NCBI RefSeq assembly: GCF_020171725.1
Contig: NZ_JAIVAJ010000001.1
Span: 496,001 to 560,000 of the forward strand
DNA: 64,000 nucleotides
From: Halobacillus litoralis
GTDB taxonomy: Bacteria; Bacillota; Bacilli; Bacillales; Halobacillaceae
Direction of reading: 5' to 3'
The notes below the pieces were generated by a model. It was not told where the DNA came from. It saw only the letters and a program-made list of their open reading frames with translations, and ran no database searches. Positions 1 through 8,577 of the stretch are shown one piece after another. Position numbers and translations under genes: made by a program. Position 1 is the first letter of the stretch. Each line of letters begins with the position of its first letter.

Positions 1-160
1 TTGGTCTAGAAATGAACGGATGATGCGTGTTAGTGAAAAAATTGGAATGAGACTCGAAGGCAGGCTGCGTCGAACAAGGATATTTGAAGGAGAATACTAC
101 GATTCCATCCGAATGGGCGTCCTTCGGGAAGAGTGGAATCCACCAAACAATCTTAACTAA
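1..160 (+). CDS. GNAT-family N-acetyltransferase, C-terminal end only
   Basis: The window opens inside this gene; 52 residues plus the stop are visible. The tail has the RimJ/RimL layout: an N-E-R-M helix, then E-K-I-G-M-R-L-E-G, basic residues, F-E-G-E-Y-Y-D and a closing strand with L-R-E-E-W. In this family the segment forms the last helix and strands of the acetyl-CoA fold, and the enzymes acetylate protein N-termini or small amines. The substrate cannot be read from this fragment. It ends about 30 bases before a terminator shared with the convergent pyrophosphatase gene. Confidence 0.75.
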   Translation, partial: WSRNERMMRVSEKIGMRLEGRLRRTRIFEGEYYDSIRMGVLREEWNPPNNLN

Positions 161-190
161 AAGTAATGCCATCAGTTGCTTTCAATAAAA

Positions 191-220
191 AAAAGGTCAT
201 CCCGCGTAGGATGACCTTTT
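191..220. terminator. Bidirectional intrinsic terminator
   Basis: A 12-bp perfect stem (AAAAGGTCATCC paired with GGATGACCTTTT) with a 6-base loop. A-rich and T-rich flanks on both sides let it stop both the GNAT gene and the convergent pyrophosphatase gene. Confidence 0.9.
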
Positions 221-232
221 TGGTTCGTTGCT

Positions 233-1159
233 TTATTCAAAATGCTGATTCAATGGGGGTACGATTTGTTTTTTACGTGAAACGACCCCTTCAAGAACCG
301 CTTGATTGCCATCAAGTTTTACTCCAAACGCCTCTTCGACCGCATTAGCAGCTTGTCCAACAGCCACCACTGTCGAATCGTTCTCAAGAATATCGGTTAC
401 AACTAAAAGGAATAGGTCGAGCTCTTTTCTCGAAACCGTCTCGTCAATTGCCTTTTCCAGCTCTGATTTCAGCTTAAGCACATCATCGGTTTCAACCGTG
501 TTCACTTGGGCGATTTCTACTTTCTTATCTCCCATATCGAATTCCTTAGCGTCTAGTGAAATCAACTGCTCAGGCGTCTTGTCACTGATGTCCGCCCCTG
601 CTTTCAGCATATCCAACCCGTAAGCCTGTGCATCGACTCCCGCGATTTCAGCCAACTCTTCCGCAGCTTGACGGTCCTCATCTGTACAAGTAGGAGATTT
701 GAATAGAAGAGAGTCGGAAATAATGGCTGACAGCATGAGACCTGCCATTTTCTTCGGTACCTCGACTCCTTTTTCTTTGTAAAGCTTATTCAAGATGGTT
801 GCGGTACAGCCGACAGGCTCAGCACGATAGAATAAAGGCCCTTTTGTCTCGAAGTTGGCAATACGGTGGTGATCAATCACTTCAAGAACCTGCACTCTAT
901 CAATGTCATCAGCACTTTGCTGACGTTCGTTGTGGTCGACCAAGATCACTTGATCCACTTCATCAGCCACGTGTTCAACCATTCTAGGTGCATCAACTTC
1001 GAATTTGTCCAATGCGAATTGAGTTTCTCCATTGACCTCACCTAAGCGGATCGCTTCCACATCATATCCCAGCTCTTTCTTTAACTCTGCATAAACAATC
1101 GCTGATGTAATCGTATCTGTATCTGGATTTTTGTGTCCAAAAATAAATGTCTTACTCAT
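233..1159 (-). CDS. ppaC: Manganese-dependent inorganic pyrophosphatase (family II)
   Basis: Cytoplasmic enzyme that hydrolyses pyrophosphate to phosphate and so pulls biosynthetic reactions forward. The 308-residue length matches B. subtilis PpaC. Metal ligands sit where expected: H9, D13 and D15 in [10 protein letters not shown]75 in V-D-H-N-E, H97 and H98 in the D-H-H motif that names the superfamily, and D149. The C-terminal DHHA2 domain carries the substrate-binding S-R-K-K-Q motif near residue 294. It is single-copy and monocistronic here, convergent with the GNAT gene. The start is ATG behind a GGAAAGGA site. Full length and very secure. Confidence 0.97.
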   Translation of the reverse strand: MSKTFIFGHKNPDTDTITSAIVYAELKKELGYDVEAIRLGEVNGETQFALDKFEVDAPRMVEHVADEVDQVILVDHNERQQSADDIDRVQVLEVIDHHRIANFETKGPLFYRAEPVGCTATILNKLYKEKGVEVPKKMAGLMLSAIISDSLLFKSPTCTDEDRQAAEELAEIAGVDAQAYGLDMLKAGADISDKTPEQLISLDAKEFDMGDKKVEIAQVNTVETDDVLKLKSELEKAIDETVSRKELDLFLLVVTDILENDSTVVAVGQAANAVEEAFGVKLDGNQAVLEGVVSRKKQIVPPLNQHFE

Positions 1160-1236
1160 TTTATCCTTCCTTTCCTATATGTAATCGGAACACCTTTTAC
1201 AGACACGATTATAAGGGATAAAAAGAGAAACGTCCA

Positions 1237-1629
1237 TCAATGCTCCATTTCATTACTTGTTTTTTGTTTTTGAGTAAAAGATGTTATCAGGACATATCCA
1301 AACACCACCTGCGCAGCCACCCCCACAGAAACATTCGTTATAAAAAATGCCGGAAAGAAGGATTCCACTCTCCAAAGGTAGGGTACTACGACAATATAAA
1401 GCATCGGCAGCCCCAACATTCCGAACCTTCCGAATTGAAAAGAGGTCGACCATTTCCTTTTCCACCCCATAGCGATCCCAACAGGAATATAAGCCAACTG
1501 CGTAAAAGCGAGATACCTGCTGACTTCAAGTGATAGTTGAGCTTCGACTCTTAACAAACCTTCGACATAACTCACCATGATCAAATATAGAATGAGAAAA
1601 ATGGTCGTAAAAAAAGTCTTAACACTCAT
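1237..1629 (-). CDS. Small hypothetical membrane protein
   Basis: 130 residues with about four hydrophobic segments (roughly 5-22, 40-55, 67-87 and 92-116) and a polar, Q/K/T-rich C-terminal tail. The ATG follows a good AGGTGGGG ribosome site. No catalytic motif is visible and I do not recognise the family. It lies between ppaC and the glutamine synthetase promoter, transcribed with the ppaC strand but separated from it by about 75 bases, so it is probably its own unit or read through into ppaC. No function assigned. Confidence 0.7.
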   Translation of the reverse strand: MSVKTFFTTIFLILYLIMVSYVEGLLRVEAQLSLEVSRYLAFTQLAYIPVGIAMGWKRKWSTSFQFGRFGMLGLPMLYIVVVPYLWRVESFFPAFFITNVSVGVAAQVVFGYVLITSFTQKQKTSNEMEH

Positions 1630-1732
1630 AACCCCACCTCCCTTCTACTATATGTACATTCCGACCATCGAAATTATTTCATCATTTCATAGGTTTATTA
1701 TCAAAAAATTCGGGAAATAAGAAAAAATATGT

Positions 1733-1761
1733 TTGGAATCATCGACATATTGTGTTAGAAT
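1733..1761 (+). promoter_or_regulatory. Sigma-A promoter of glnA
   Basis: TTGGAA at 1733-1738, a 17-base spacer, then TAGAAT at 1756-1761. Predicted transcription start is about 1768, giving a leader of about 64 bases before the glnA ATG at 1832. Confidence 0.75.
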
Positions 1762-1769
1762 TCCTAACA
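1753..1769. promoter_or_regulatory. GlnR/TnrA-type nitrogen operator over the glnA -10 box
   Basis: TGTTAGAATTCCTAACA matches the Bacillus GlnR/TnrA consensus TGTNA-N7-TNACA at every defined position and is nearly palindromic. It covers the -10 element and the predicted start point, a position that would block RNA polymerase, so repression under nitrogen excess is the likely effect. Confidence 0.75.
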
Positions 1770-1831
1770 TAGAAACTTACAAGAAAGACGATCCGTCGTT
1801 TTTCAAAATACATTCAAAGAGAGGGTCTTGT

Positions 1832-3142
1832 ATGACACATACTAAGGAAACGATTAAACAGAAAATTCAAGAAAACAACGTAGAATTCATCCTACTAGAA
1901 TTTACAGATATGATGGGGGATACAAAGAATGTAGAGCTTCCTATTGAAGAACTTGAAATGGTTCTAAACAATGAAGCGATGTTCGATAGTTCTTCTATCT
2001 CCGGATTCTCTGCGATCCAAGAAAGTGATATGTATCTGGTTCCAGATTTAGATACGTTCTTAATCCTTCCATCTATGGTTGATGAGGACCGCAGTATTCG
2101 TTTCATTTGTGACATTTATAAACCAGACGGAACTCCGTTTGAAGGAGACCCACGATACATTCTTAAACGCGCTATGAAGCAGGCTGAGGAAATGGGCTAT
2201 ACGGTAAACGTTGGTCCAGAACCGGAATTCTTCCTATTCAAGCTGAACGAAGACGGTTACCCAATCAGCAAAATGAACGACCGCGGCGGTTATTTTGATT
2301 CTTCACCTAAAGATAAAGGTGATAAAGTACGTCGTGACATCGTGCGCGCACTTAAAAAATACGGATTTGAAATGGAAGCTTCCCACCACGAGGTTGCGAT
2401 GGGACAGCATGAAATCAACTTCCGTTTCGACAATATGCTGAAAACAGCTGATAACATTCAAACATTCAAAAACGTTGTAAAAGATATTGCGACGAACCAT
2501 GACTACCACGCTACTTTCATGCCGAAACCAATCGCTGGTGAGAACGGTTCAGGTATGCACTGTCACCTATCCCTATTTAAAGATGGAGACAGCGTATTCT
2601 ATGATGAGGATGCTGATGATGGCGTATCCAAAACAATGAAGCACTTTATTGGAGGTATCCTTCATCATGCTAGTGCAATCGCTGCAATTACAAACCCTAA
2701 CGTGAACTCGTACAAGCGCCTTGTACCTGGATACGAAGCACCTGTAAGTGTTGCTTGGTCTCACTCGAACCGTAGCTGTATGATCCGCGTTCCAACTACC
2801 CGTGGTAAAGGAACTCGTTTCGAAGTCCGTAACCCGGACCCGACAGCAAACCCTTACCTAACTCTTGCTGTATTAATCCAAGCAGGTCTTGAAGGGATTC
2901 GTAACGAGCTTGACGCTGGTAAAGCAGAAAGCCGTAACCTTTATGAAGTAGAGGACGAAACAGTTCCGACACTTCCAACAAACCTGAAAGAAGCAATCAA
3001 TGCACTTAAGAAAGATGAAGTTCTTCTTAACGCCCTTGGAAATCACACTTCCGAGCAGTATATCAGCGCGAAACAAGAAGAATGGACTGAGTATTCCCTA
3101 ATCGTAAGTAAATGGGAAGTCGACAAGTATATGAACAGCTAA
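1832..3142 (+). CDS. glnA: Glutamine synthetase, type I, lone copy with altered latch loop
   Basis: ATP-dependent amidation of glutamate to glutamine, normally a cytoplasmic dodecamer; glutamine and glutamate are also compatible solutes in Halobacillus. The frame is open upstream, but the ATG at 1832 has the AAAGAGAGGG site, giving 436 residues (B. subtilis GlnA has 444). Conserved blocks: G-P-E-P-E-F-F-L-F metal site, S-H-H-E-V-A, N-G-S-G-M-H-C ATP/metal site, the Glu loop N-S-Y-K-R-L-V-P-G-Y-E-A-P, and R-x-E-V-R-N-P-D. Odd: the N-terminal D-G-S-S-I-E-G-F loop reads D-S-S-S-I-S-G-F (52-59), and the position of B. subtilis Arg62, needed for glutamine feedback inhibition, is Ala61. There is no glnR next to it, unlike the glnRA operon, so this is probably a second, GlnA2-like enzyme. 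Confidence 0.93.
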   Translation: MTHTKETIKQKIQENNVEFILLEFTDMMGDTKNVELPIEELEMVLNNEAMFDSSSISGFSAIQESDMYLVPDLDTFLILPSMVDEDRSIRFICDIYKPDGTPFEGDPRYILKRAMKQAEEMGYTVNVGPEPEFFLFKLNEDGYPISKMNDRGGYFDSSPKDKGDKVRRDIVRALKKYGFEMEASHHEVAMGQHEINFRFDNMLKTADNIQTFKNVVKDIATNHDYHATFMPKPIAGENGSGMHCHLSLFKDGDSVFYDEDADDGVSKTMKHFIGGILHHASAIAAITNPNVNSYKRLVPGYEAPVSVAWSHSNRSCMIRVPTTRGKGTRFEVRNPDPTANPYLTLAVLIQAGLEGIRNELDAGKAESRNLYEVEDETVPTLPTNLKEAINALKKDEVLLNALGNHTSEQYISAKQEEWTEYSLIVSKWEVDKYMNS

Positions 3143-3156
3143 AACACGAAACCAAA

Positions 3157-3190
3157 AAAGGAGCATTCTCTTAGATGAGAATGCTCCTTT
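3157..3190. terminator. Bidirectional terminator between glnA and rsgA
   Basis: A 14-bp stem, AAAGGAGCATTCTC with its complement, and a 6-base loop, flanked by an A-run on the left and a T-run on the right. It serves both convergent genes. Confidence 0.9.
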
Positions 3191-3216
3191 TATTGTTCTT
3201 TGGCGATTACCAAACA

Positions 3217-4230
3217 TCAACCGTTTATTTTATTCGGGCCATGCAACATCCGATTCGTGCGGTGAGTGCCATATTTATCCTTCAACTCCAAACGTCTCAA
3301 TTCACGCTTCAGCTTCCGGTAGCTCTCAAGTCTTTGTTCATCCAACTCCCCTTCATGAATCGCAGCTAAAACGTTGCACCCCGGCTCAGACTCATGCTGA
3401 CAATCACGAAATTTACATCCTTCACTCAACTGGTCAATGTCTTGGAAGGTTTCGCCTATAGTAGACTCATCGCCCCAAAGCTGCAGCTCACGCATCCCCG
3501 GCGTATCAATGATCATTGTCCCACTCGGGAGTTCGAACAATTCGCGATGTGTCGTCGTATGTCTCCCACGATCGTCTCTTGACCGAACGGCATTGGTCTT
3601 TTGAGTTTCTGCCGACAGTAAGCGATTAATGAGAGTAGACTTCCCGACACCAGAAGATCCAATCAAAGTAATGGTTTCACCAGGACGAAATTCTTCTGCC
3701 AACCCCTCTACTCCCTCTCCCGTCAAGGTATTGATGGCATGCACCGGTACGCCAGGGGCTACCCTTTCTATTTCATATAAGCAGCGGCTTACGGTATCAC
3801 AGAGGTCTTTTTTTGTACAAACTATAACAGGCATAGCGCCGCTCTCATACACTTGGTGAACATATCGCTCAATCCTGCGCACATTCCACTCTTTGGTGAG
3901 TGCCGTAACAATCAGCACAACGTCTGCGTTAGCCACCATCACTTGCTCATCAGTCGTGGTACCTGCTTTCTTGCGAGACAATAACGTTTTCCTTCGAAGA
4001 ACTCGATCAATCAAAACCTTTCCTTGGACCTCTTTCTGGTACACGACCCAGTCTCCTACTGCTGGGAAATCTTTCACTTCTATTGTGTGATGATGAAAAC
4101 GACCAGGAAGTCGCCCCTCAACCGTTCCTTGGTCTATTAAAATCGAGTAAATACCGTGGGAACTCAAGGCAATTCGACCCACCTTATCGTTTTCTTCACA
4201 CTGATTCTTAAAAAAATCATCCGTTATCAT
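3217..4230 (-). CDS. rsgA: Ribosome small-subunit-dependent GTPase A (circularly permuted GTPase)
   Basis: Checks and matures the 30S ribosomal subunit using GTP hydrolysis. 337 residues in RsgA order: an OB-fold up to about 95, then the permuted GTPase with G4 T-K-K-D (139-142) before G1 G-S-S-G-V-G-K-S-T (191-199), the switch segment R-G-R-H-T-T-T-H (221-228), G3 D-T-P-G (242-245), and a zinc domain with C272, C277, H279 and C285. It is longer than B. subtilis RsgA (YloQ, 298 residues), and the neighbours are not the prpC-prkC genes that accompany that copy, so it may be the second paralogue seen in some Bacillaceae. ATG follows GGAGGAACCT. Monocistronic. Confidence 0.92.
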   Translation of the reverse strand: MITDDFFKNQCEENDKVGRIALSSHGIYSILIDQGTVEGRLPGRFHHHTIEVKDFPAVGDWVVYQKEVQGKVLIDRVLRRKTLLSRKKAGTTTDEQVMVANADVVLIVTALTKEWNVRRIERYVHQVYESGAMPVIVCTKKDLCDTVSRCLYEIERVAPGVPVHAINTLTGEGVEGLAEEFRPGETITLIGSSGVGKSTLINRLLSAETQKTNAVRSRDDRGRHTTTHRELFELPSGTMIIDTPGMRELQLWGDESTIGETFQDIDQLSEGCKFRDCQHESEPGCNVLAAIHEGELDEQRLESYRKLKRELRRLELKDKYGTHRTNRMLHGPNKING

Positions 4231-4297
4231 AGGTTCCTCCTTGTTTGGAGGACGTTAAGAAGCGATGCGTCCTCCTTTTGTATGCATGGTTAAATAA

Positions 4298-4309
4298 TGG
4301 AACGTTCCA
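4298..4309. promoter_or_regulatory. 12-bp palindrome upstream of rsgA
   Basis: TGGAACGTTCCA, a perfect palindrome 68 bases before the rsgA start, in an AT-rich stretch that should hold its promoter. It could be an operator, but no regulator can be named. Confidence 0.3.
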
Positions 4310-4397
4310 ATAAGATTTGTCATAACACATCAACTCCTAACGATAAGATAATGATAGTATACCAATGAATAACAAAACAGGAAAGGGTTTTCACATT

Positions 4398-5177
4398 TTA
4401 CCCTCTCGATACGGCCTTCTTAGCCGATACCGCTGCAAAAGTGATCGTAATCGTACACACTACAACGATAGCAATGACCCCCTGCATCATTTCCCAGAAA
4501 ACCCACCCATCAATCAACACACTTCGCATACTTTCGAAAATGTATGTTGTTGGATTAATTGTCGCTGCAATCTTCAGCCACTGCGCGTCTAAAAGCTCGT
4601 ATGGAACGAATGTTGTGCTTAAGAAGATCAAAGGGAAGAAAATCAACGTCCCAGACTGAGAGGCCTGGGCATTCTTCGTGCGTAGAGCCACTCCTGCTGA
4701 GTACCCGGCAAATGCAAGTCCCCACCCAATGGCGATTAAAAGTACAAAAAGAATACCAAGAAAACCTGTTTCAACTTTCAATCCTAATAGAAAGCCTACA
4801 CAGATGATTAAAATCGTCTGGACAAGCAATTGAAGCATTCCTGCAATGATGGGTCCCAGTACGATCGCGAGCCGTGATGCAGGCGTTAGAAGCAATCGAG
4901 AGAAGAAACCATTCTCAATATCTTTGACGATTCCCTGACCGGCCCCACCTGCGCCGCCAATAGCCGCAGAAACAATGGAAACCGGTAGGATGAAGGCTAA
5001 GTAATTGGCTCCATTAAACGTCGGAAGGTCTGCAATTCCACTCAGTCCCGCTTCGTAAACCAATAAAAAGAATGCAGAAATAATTAAGTTCGGGATAACG
5101 GAAAAAGGATTTCGCAACGTCGTTTTAATATTTCTTCCTGTAATCAGCCAAGTATCTTTCCAGACTCCATTTCCCAT
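4398..5177 (-). CDS. ABC-2 type transporter permease (drug-export type)
   Basis: Membrane half of a two-gene exporter. 259 residues with about six hydrophobic segments, the ABC-2 layout seen in DrrB-like daunorubicin and multidrug permeases: a cytoplasmic N-terminus with I-T-G-R-N-I-K-T-T-L-R-N-P, a central G-G-A-G-G-A-G-Q-G loop, and N-P-T-T-Y in the last third. The ATG overlaps the stop of the ATPase gene by one base (TAATG) and uses a GGAGGAATA site, so the two are translationally coupled. The substrate cannot be predicted; related pairs export drugs, lipids or peptides. Confidence 0.88.
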   Translation of the reverse strand: MGNGVWKDTWLITGRNIKTTLRNPFSVIPNLIISAFFLLVYEAGLSGIADLPTFNGANYLAFILPVSIVSAAIGGAGGAGQGIVKDIENGFFSRLLLTPASRLAIVLGPIIAGMLQLLVQTILIICVGFLLGLKVETGFLGILFVLLIAIGWGLAFAGYSAGVALRTKNAQASQSGTLIFFPLIFLSTTFVPYELLDAQWLKIAATINPTTYIFESMRSVLIDGWVFWEMMQGVIAIVVVCTITITFAAVSAKKAVSRG

Positions 5178-6130
5178 TATTCCTCCTCCTTTTGCTCACT
5201 CGTAATTTTTAAGAAAATATCGTCCAGTGTAGGTGACGTCAGATTGACAGACTCTACTTGTATATTCTCTTCGTCTAATACGCGAACAACTTCAAGTAAC
5301 TGCTTCGCCCCATCTTCAACATATACAGTCAACCTGCCATTTTGCTGAATGACTTCATTTTCACCCATTTTTTCAACCAATTTATGCTCTGCCCGAGTAA
5401 GGTCTTCATTGGACTTGAAAGTCATCGTAATCAGATCGTTGCCGATTTGCGCCTTTAATTCCTTCGGTGTTCCTGTGGCTACGATTTCTCCTGCGTTAAT
5501 GATGCTGATTCGATGAGCAAGAGAGTCCGCTTCCTCCAGGTATTGTGTCGTTAAAAATATGGTCGTTCCATTCTCTTCATTCAATCTCCTTAACTCTTTC
5601 CAAATAGCCATGCGGTTGGATGGGTCCAATCCGGTAGTCGGTTCATCCAGAAACAATATCTTCGGCTCATTTACCAATGTCAAAGCAAGGTCCAGCCTTC
5701 TTCTCATTCCTCCTGAGTAATTTCCTACTCTCCGATTTCCATCCTTCGTAAGCTGCACAATGCCGAGTAATTGTTCCGCCCTTTCCTTTGCACCCGATTT
5801 ATCAAAACCAAATATACTCGCCTGAAGTTCAAGAAGCTCACGACCGGTCAGATCGGGATCGACTCCTGTTTCCTGCAGAGCTACACCTATATATCTCCGT
5901 ACCTCTTCCGGCTCCTTTATAACATCATGTCCTGCCACAAGAGCCTTTCCCCCTGTCGCATTAATTAATGTTGTTAAGATTTGCACGGTTGTGGATTTGC
6001 CGGCTCCGTTCGGCCCTAAGAAAGCAAAGAATTCCCCCTCTTCTACTTGAAAAGACACGTCTTTAACAGCACGCACATCCCCTTTTTTGAACGTTTTGGA
6101 TAAATGCTCGACTTCGATTTTTCCATTCAT
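5177..6130 (-). CDS. ABC transporter ATP-binding protein, DrrA-like
   Basis: Cytoplasmic motor for the downstream permease. The start is ATG at 6130 after GAGGAG; an in-frame GTG nine bases earlier lies inside that ribosome site and is rejected. 317 residues: Walker A G-P-N-G-A-G-K-S-T (39-47), signature Y-S-G-G-M-R-R-R-L-D, Walker B I-L-F-L-D-E-P-T-T-G-L-D, and the switch T-T-Q-Y-L-E-E-A-D where DrrA-type proteins carry Gln in place of the usual His. An extra domain of about 90 residues at the C-terminus is typical of this subfamily. No dedicated regulator is adjacent. Confidence 0.92.
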   Translation of the reverse strand: MNGKIEVEHLSKTFKKGDVRAVKDVSFQVEEGEFFAFLGPNGAGKSTTVQILTTLINATGGKALVAGHDVIKEPEEVRRYIGVALQETGVDPDLTGRELLELQASIFGFDKSGAKERAEQLLGIVQLTKDGNRRVGNYSGGMRRRLDLALTLVNEPKILFLDEPTTGLDPSNRMAIWKELRRLNEENGTTIFLTTQYLEEADSLAHRISIINAGEIVATGTPKELKAQIGNDLITMTFKSNEDLTRAEHKLVEKMGENEVIQQNGRLTVYVEDGAKQLLEVVRVLDEENIQVESVNLTSPTLDDIFLKITSEQKEEE

Positions 6131-6244
6131 TTGCTTCACTCCTCAAATATTCGGCATATGTGTCAAAAAAACCTTACCTATAACATACCCAATTCCCTGT
6201 GACTTCTCACTTGTTTAAGAGATGGAATGCTTTATAGAAATAAG

Positions 6245-6270
6245 GTTTAGGAACCAGAAGCTTAGGGAAT
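6245..6270 (+). promoter_or_regulatory. Sigma-B-type promoter for the 79-residue membrane protein
   Basis: GTTTAG, a 14-base spacer, then GGGAAT, against the sigma-B consensus GTTTAA-N13-15-GGGWAW. Predicted start is near 6278, about 88 bases before the ATG. It is the only good promoter match seen in this divergent interval. Confidence 0.55.
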
Positions 6271-6365
6271 AATGAAAATTACCCAGATAGGCTGGACATT
6301 TTCTACATAAAATGTTAATATTGTAAAAATTAAAAATAGTCTAACAATTAAGGAGGCAGTCTTAC

Positions 6366-6605
6366 ATGCTTTTATCAACTGGAACAGGGTTACTCCTTTT
6401 CCTCGGAATAACCCTGATTGCCACTTACTATTTATTTAAAACAAAGCAATACAAATGGATGTTCCCAATCGGGCTGGTTCACATCATTCTTAGTCCATTT
6501 TACTCCATTACCGTTGGATCGCTGATTTTAGGCATGGGTATGATTCAAATGTATATGGCGTTTCTTAACACTAAAAAACCAGTGAAGGCCATTAGCCCTG
6601 AATAA
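6366..6605 (+). CDS. Small membrane protein, possibly stress-induced
   Basis: 79 residues: a very hydrophobic N-terminal segment (5-22), a second at about 33-48 and a third at about 50-66, with a short cytoplasmic-type tail (N-T-K-K-P-V-K). AGGAGG stands 7 bases before the ATG. I do not recognise the family. The sigma-B-type promoter upstream suggests induction by general stress. It is divergent from the ABC exporter and converges on the following minus-strand gene with only about 10 bases between the stops. Confidence 0.7.
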   Translation: MLLSTGTGLLLFLGITLIATYYLFKTKQYKWMFPIGLVHIILSPFYSITVGSLILGMGMIQMYMAFLNTKKPVKAISPE

Positions 6606-6614
6606 TACCAGGGT

Positions 6615-6962
6615 CTAAATGGTCTTCGTTTTTTCTCCAATGAATAAGCAGACGGCTCCGATAGTAGGGAACTGTTCGAACAAAGGTGCTGGATTCTTTT
6701 TCAACTCTTCTACTTCCAGCTGCCAATACTTCACAATCCAAGTGAAGATACACCAGAAGGCTTCTTCGTTGTCTTTGAATATCTCCCTTAGACTCGTATC
6801 GGTCGTCATGTATTCGAATGAATGGCCGTGACATGTTTCGGTGTAGTGATGCAGAAATTGGACGGTGGACAGGTACACTTCATAAACCAGCTCTTTCGTT
6901 CTAATCTGTTGCTTAACAAGCTGCCTTACTTTGTAATACTCAAAATCATAAACCTCCGCCAT
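6615..6962 (-). CDS. Hypothetical protein with conserved Cys/His/Trp residues
   Basis: 115 residues from the ATG at 6962, behind GAGGTGA; a GTG nine bases upstream overlaps that ribosome site. The sequence is mostly helical and polar, with H-H-Y-T-E-T-C-H-G-H (38-47) and an aromatic F-W-C-I-F-T-W-I-V-K-Y-W segment that is probably buried. No known motif is recognised and there are no partner genes. The cluster of Cys and His could bind metal, but that is a guess. Confidence 0.65.
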   Translation of the reverse strand: MAEVYDFEYYKVRQLVKQQIRTKELVYEVYLSTVQFLHHYTETCHGHSFEYMTTDTSLREIFKDNEEAFWCIFTWIVKYWQLEVEELKKNPAPLFEQFPTIGAVCLFIGEKTKTI

Positions 6963-7138
6963 CTTACTCACCTCACGAAAGTAATATTAATAAATAATTC
7001 TACACAAACCGACAATTTCCTCCTCTTTTCCTAAACTATTTTTTCAATAAAATATTTATTACTGCCGTTGGTCCATCTCTTTTACCATCTGAAATTTGTG
7101 GTATCCTGAATATAGAAACAATGAAGTGAGGGATCACC

Positions 7139-7813
7139 ATGTATAAAGTCGGCACCTTATTATTGATCATTCTTTCGGTTCTTACGTCCTGTCAATCGAT
7201 CACAGATGCAGGTGGCGGGGAAATACAATCAGAAGATGATTCTTTACCGGGAGAGTCAGTAGAAGCTGCTCAGGCTGGCGACAAGCCTATGACGATTTCT
7301 ATAGACGAGAAGGAGTACCTGTACACCTTTGCAGATTACCCGATACTTTCTGGTTATGTAAAGAATTTCGAAGATCCTGTAGCGCAATTGGAATCCTTGT
7401 CCTACAGACCACTCCTCGATGACCAATACTTAATTACATTCGCGTGTCATGGTGACACTTGTTCTCATCTACTTATCGACTTTAAACAGAAAGCTTCCTT
7501 TCTACTCAGTGACTTAAGCAAGCTGACAAAGATGAATGTTTCACCAGATCAGGCATATGCGAGCTTTCTCTTTGAACGAAAACATAAAAACGAACCTGCC
7601 ACGAACCAGTTGACGGTAATGGACCTTGATGCTCTGCAGCCCGCTTCATTAGAATTGGAAAATGAAGAACAACTCATGCCGAGACCCAACCAATTTCAAT
7701 ATGCGATTTACTCAATGAGCTTTGTCAATCAAGATACACTCAAGATGGAATCCGATCCTTCGCCAAATTCCACAGAGAAAGATCCGATTACAACCACTTG
7801 GATGATTCACTAG
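7139..7813 (+). CDS. Predicted lipoprotein of unknown function
   Basis: 224 residues. The N-terminus is a lipoprotein signal: M-Y-K-V, a hydrophobic core, then the lipobox L-T-S-C with the lipidated Cys at residue 18, followed by an acidic linker (E-S-V-E-A-A-Q-A-G-D). The mature part has a C-H-G-D-T-C pair that could form a disulfide outside the cell. No enzyme motif is seen. The next gene starts 11 bases after its stop, so it is probably co-transcribed with the nitroreductase and sirtuin. Start ATG after GAGGG. Confidence 0.8.
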   Translation: MYKVGTLLLIILSVLTSCQSITDAGGGEIQSEDDSLPGESVEAAQAGDKPMTISIDEKEYLYTFADYPILSGYVKNFEDPVAQLESLSYRPLLDDQYLITFACHGDTCSHLLIDFKQKASFLLSDLSKLTKMNVSPDQAYASFLFERKHKNEPATNQLTVMDLDALQPASLELENEEQLMPRPNQFQYAIYSMSFVNQDTLKMESDPSPNSTEKDPITTTWMIH

Positions 7814-7824
7814 GAGGACAACAA

Positions 7825-8562
7825 ATGAATGAGACAATTGAAACAATACTCAACCACAGGTCGATTAGAAAATTCAAGGACACGCCACTAACAAACGAAC
7901 AGATTAACCTCATCATCGAAGCAGCACAACAAGCCTCGACATCCAGTTATATGATGGCTTACAGCATTATTGGTGTAACAGATAAAGAGAAAAAACGAGC
8001 GCTGTCAGAGGTTTCCGGCCAACCCTATGTTTACGACAACGGGCATTTGTTCGTCTTTTGTGCAGATTTAAACAGGCATACGATTAAAGCGGACCAAAAT
8101 GATTACGAGCAAATGCTTCCTAACCTGGAAAACAGTGAGCACTTCCTTGTTTCAGCAATTGATGCTGCTCTTGCCTCACAAAATGCAGCACTCGCCGCTG
8201 AGTCACTCGGCCTAGGGATATGTTATATCGGAAGCTTACGCAATGATATAGAAAAGGTAGACGAAATCCTCTCTCTTCCTAAGCATGTCATTCCTCTTTT
8301 CGGAATGGTCATGGGTGTACCCGCCCAAGAACCCGACAAAAAACCTAGGCTTCCGAAAAAGGCCATCTACTTTGAAAATGAATACCAGAATCATGAGTCT
8401 GAGTTAGATGAATTTGACGAAGCCATTACCGAATATTATAAGAGCCGCCAAAGTAACCAAAGAACGGACTCCTGGACTGATCAAATGCTGAGAAGATTCA
8501 AAAAGCCGATGCGAATGGACGTTACCGACCACGTTCAAAGGAAAGGGTACAATAAAAGATAA
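7825..8562 (+). CDS. NADPH-dependent nitro/flavin reductase (NfsA/NfrA1 family)
   Basis: FMN enzyme that reduces nitroaromatics, quinones or free flavin with NAD(P)H in the cytoplasm. The frame runs upstream into the lipoprotein gene, but the ATG at 7825 has AGGAGG eight bases before it, giving 245 residues, close to B. subtilis NfrA1 (249). Family marks: H-R-S-I-R-K-F at 12-18 binding FMN phosphate, A-S-T-S-S-Y-M, the interface segment D-A-A-L-A-S-Q-N-A-A-L-A-A-E-S-L-G-L-G, C-Y-I-G-S-L-R-N, and the basic C-terminus K-P-R-L-P. The preferred substrate cannot be told from sequence. Confidence 0.9.
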   Translation: MNETIETILNHRSIRKFKDTPLTNEQINLIIEAAQQASTSSYMMAYSIIGVTDKEKKRALSEVSGQPYVYDNGHLFVFCADLNRHTIKADQNDYEQMLPNLENSEHFLVSAIDAALASQNAALAAESLGLGICYIGSLRNDIEKVDEILSLPKHVIPLFGMVMGVPAQEPDKKPRLPKKAIYFENEYQNHESELDEFDEAITEYYKSRQSNQRTDSWTDQMLRRFKKPMRMDVTDHVQRKGYNKR

Positions 8563-8577
8563 ATCGAGGTGATCCGT

